A DNA stretch of 6,441 nucleotides from contig CAJXVF010000148.1 in NCBI GenBank assembly GCA_913060845.1, forward strand, positions 1-6,441. The letters are read 5' to 3'. The position numbers were made by a program, and so were the translations under genes. The DNA comes from an uncultured Alphaproteobacteria bacterium (GTDB taxonomy: Bacteria > Pseudomonadota > Alphaproteobacteria > Bin95). Within the stretch, counting starts at the first letter, position 1, and each line of letters starts with the position of its first letter. Of this stretch, positions 6,126 to 6,441 are shown piece by piece. Under the pieces are notes generated by a model, which made no database searches, had not been told where the DNA came from, and was given only the letters and a program-made list of their open reading frames with translations.

Positions 6126-6399
6126 TGAATTTCCCGCTGATACGTTTGGCAATCCGAAGCCTTCTTAATAGGTGGGTGACAGCCAGCCTGACCATCACGG
6201 CGATCGCGCTTAGCGTTGGCTTGCTGTTGGGTGTGGAGAAAGTGCGGACGGGCGCACAAGACAGCTTCTCAAATACCATTTCCGGAACAGATCTTATCGT
6301 TGGTGCGCGTGGCGGTGGAGTCCAACTGATGCTGTATTCAGTTTTCCGGATTGGCGATGCGACCAATAATATCTCCTGGGAAAGCTACCAGGATATGGG
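6125..6399 (+). CDS. FtsX/MacB-type ABC transporter permease, N-terminal part only
   Basis: The ATG at 6125-6127 overlaps the ATPase stop by one base, with GGGAAGG about 7 nt upstream. Ninety-one residues are genomic. A cytoplasmic N-terminus (MNFPLIRLAIRSLLNRW) leads into a first transmembrane segment at about 19-37 (TASLTITAIALSVGLLLGV). The beginning of the large periplasmic domain (MacB_PCD type) follows: EKVRTGAQDSFSNTISGTDLIVGARGG, with VQLMLYSVFRIGDATNNISWESYQ. The three C-terminal membrane segments expected of the family are missing because real sequence ends at 6399 and the frame continues into adapter. Full members are about 400 residues. It should form the membrane part of the complex with the preceding ATPase. 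Confidence 0.88.
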
Positions 6400-6441
6400 C
6401 TGTCTCTTATACACATCTGACGCTGCCGACGAATAGAGAGG
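6400..6441. other. Illumina Nextera adapter and i5 index contamination
   Basis: CTGTCTCTTATACACATCT (6400-6418) is the complement of the Tn5 mosaic end used in Nextera libraries. GACGCTGCCGACGA (6419-6432) completes the read-1 adapter. ATAGAGAG (6433-6440) is the reverse complement of the common i5 index CTCTCTAT, and the final G starts the P5 arm. None of this is genomic. The peptide tail CLLYTSDAADE predicted at the end of the permease is an adapter translation product. Confidence 0.97.

Noticed and set aside
1..6441. CRISPR arrays, tRNA, rRNA or riboswitches
   Set aside because: No regularly spaced repeats, no tRNA-like cloverleaf or CCA end, no rRNA sequence and no known riboswitch core were seen on either strand.

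Overview
The window is a chromosomal fragment from a Gram-negative bacterium, most likely an alphaproteobacterium. The evidence is moderate GC content, an RTX protein whose C-terminus looks like alphaproteobacterial type I secretion substrates, and a Zur-like operator of the ATGTTATAACAT type. It is the end of a draft contig: the last 42 bases (6400-6441) are Illumina Nextera adapter plus index, not genome.

Layout. (1) 1-2259, plus strand: the 3' part of a gene for a secreted glucose/sorbosone dehydrogenase-like beta-propeller fused to RTX calcium-binding repeats. It enters from outside the window and is interrupted by an in-frame TAA at 484-486. (2) 2260-2733: about 470 bases with no intact gene. 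They hold a 12-bp stem-loop, a start-less open frame of unknown identity (2321-2560), and the 5' end of an IS3-family transposase orfA on the minus strand with its upstream flank (about 2568-2693). This is a scar of insertion and deletion. (3) 2734-3834, minus strand: an intact Gfo/Idh/MocA-family oxidoreductase. (4) 3835-4086: a divergent intergenic region with a candidate promoter and Zur-like operator in front of the plus-strand genes. (5) 4087-6399, plus strand: a compact operon of DUF3299 periplasmic protein, His-rich ZrgA-family (DUF2796) periplasmic protein, MacB/LolD-type ABC ATPase, and the N-terminus of an FtsX/MacB-type permease cut off by the contig end.

How it works together. The most informative part is the operon at 4087-6399. 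Its content matches the Zrg zinc-uptake type described in Vibrio cholerae, and the palindromic site upstream suggests Zur repression when zinc is plentiful. The likely picture is two exported proteins, one with a His/Asp metal-binding segment, working with an inner-membrane FtsX-type ABC complex in zinc acquisition. The transport mechanism is not evident from the sequence. The left half is unrelated: a decaying or mis-sequenced secreted dehydrogenase, then a mobile-element scar, then a sugar-type oxidoreductase.
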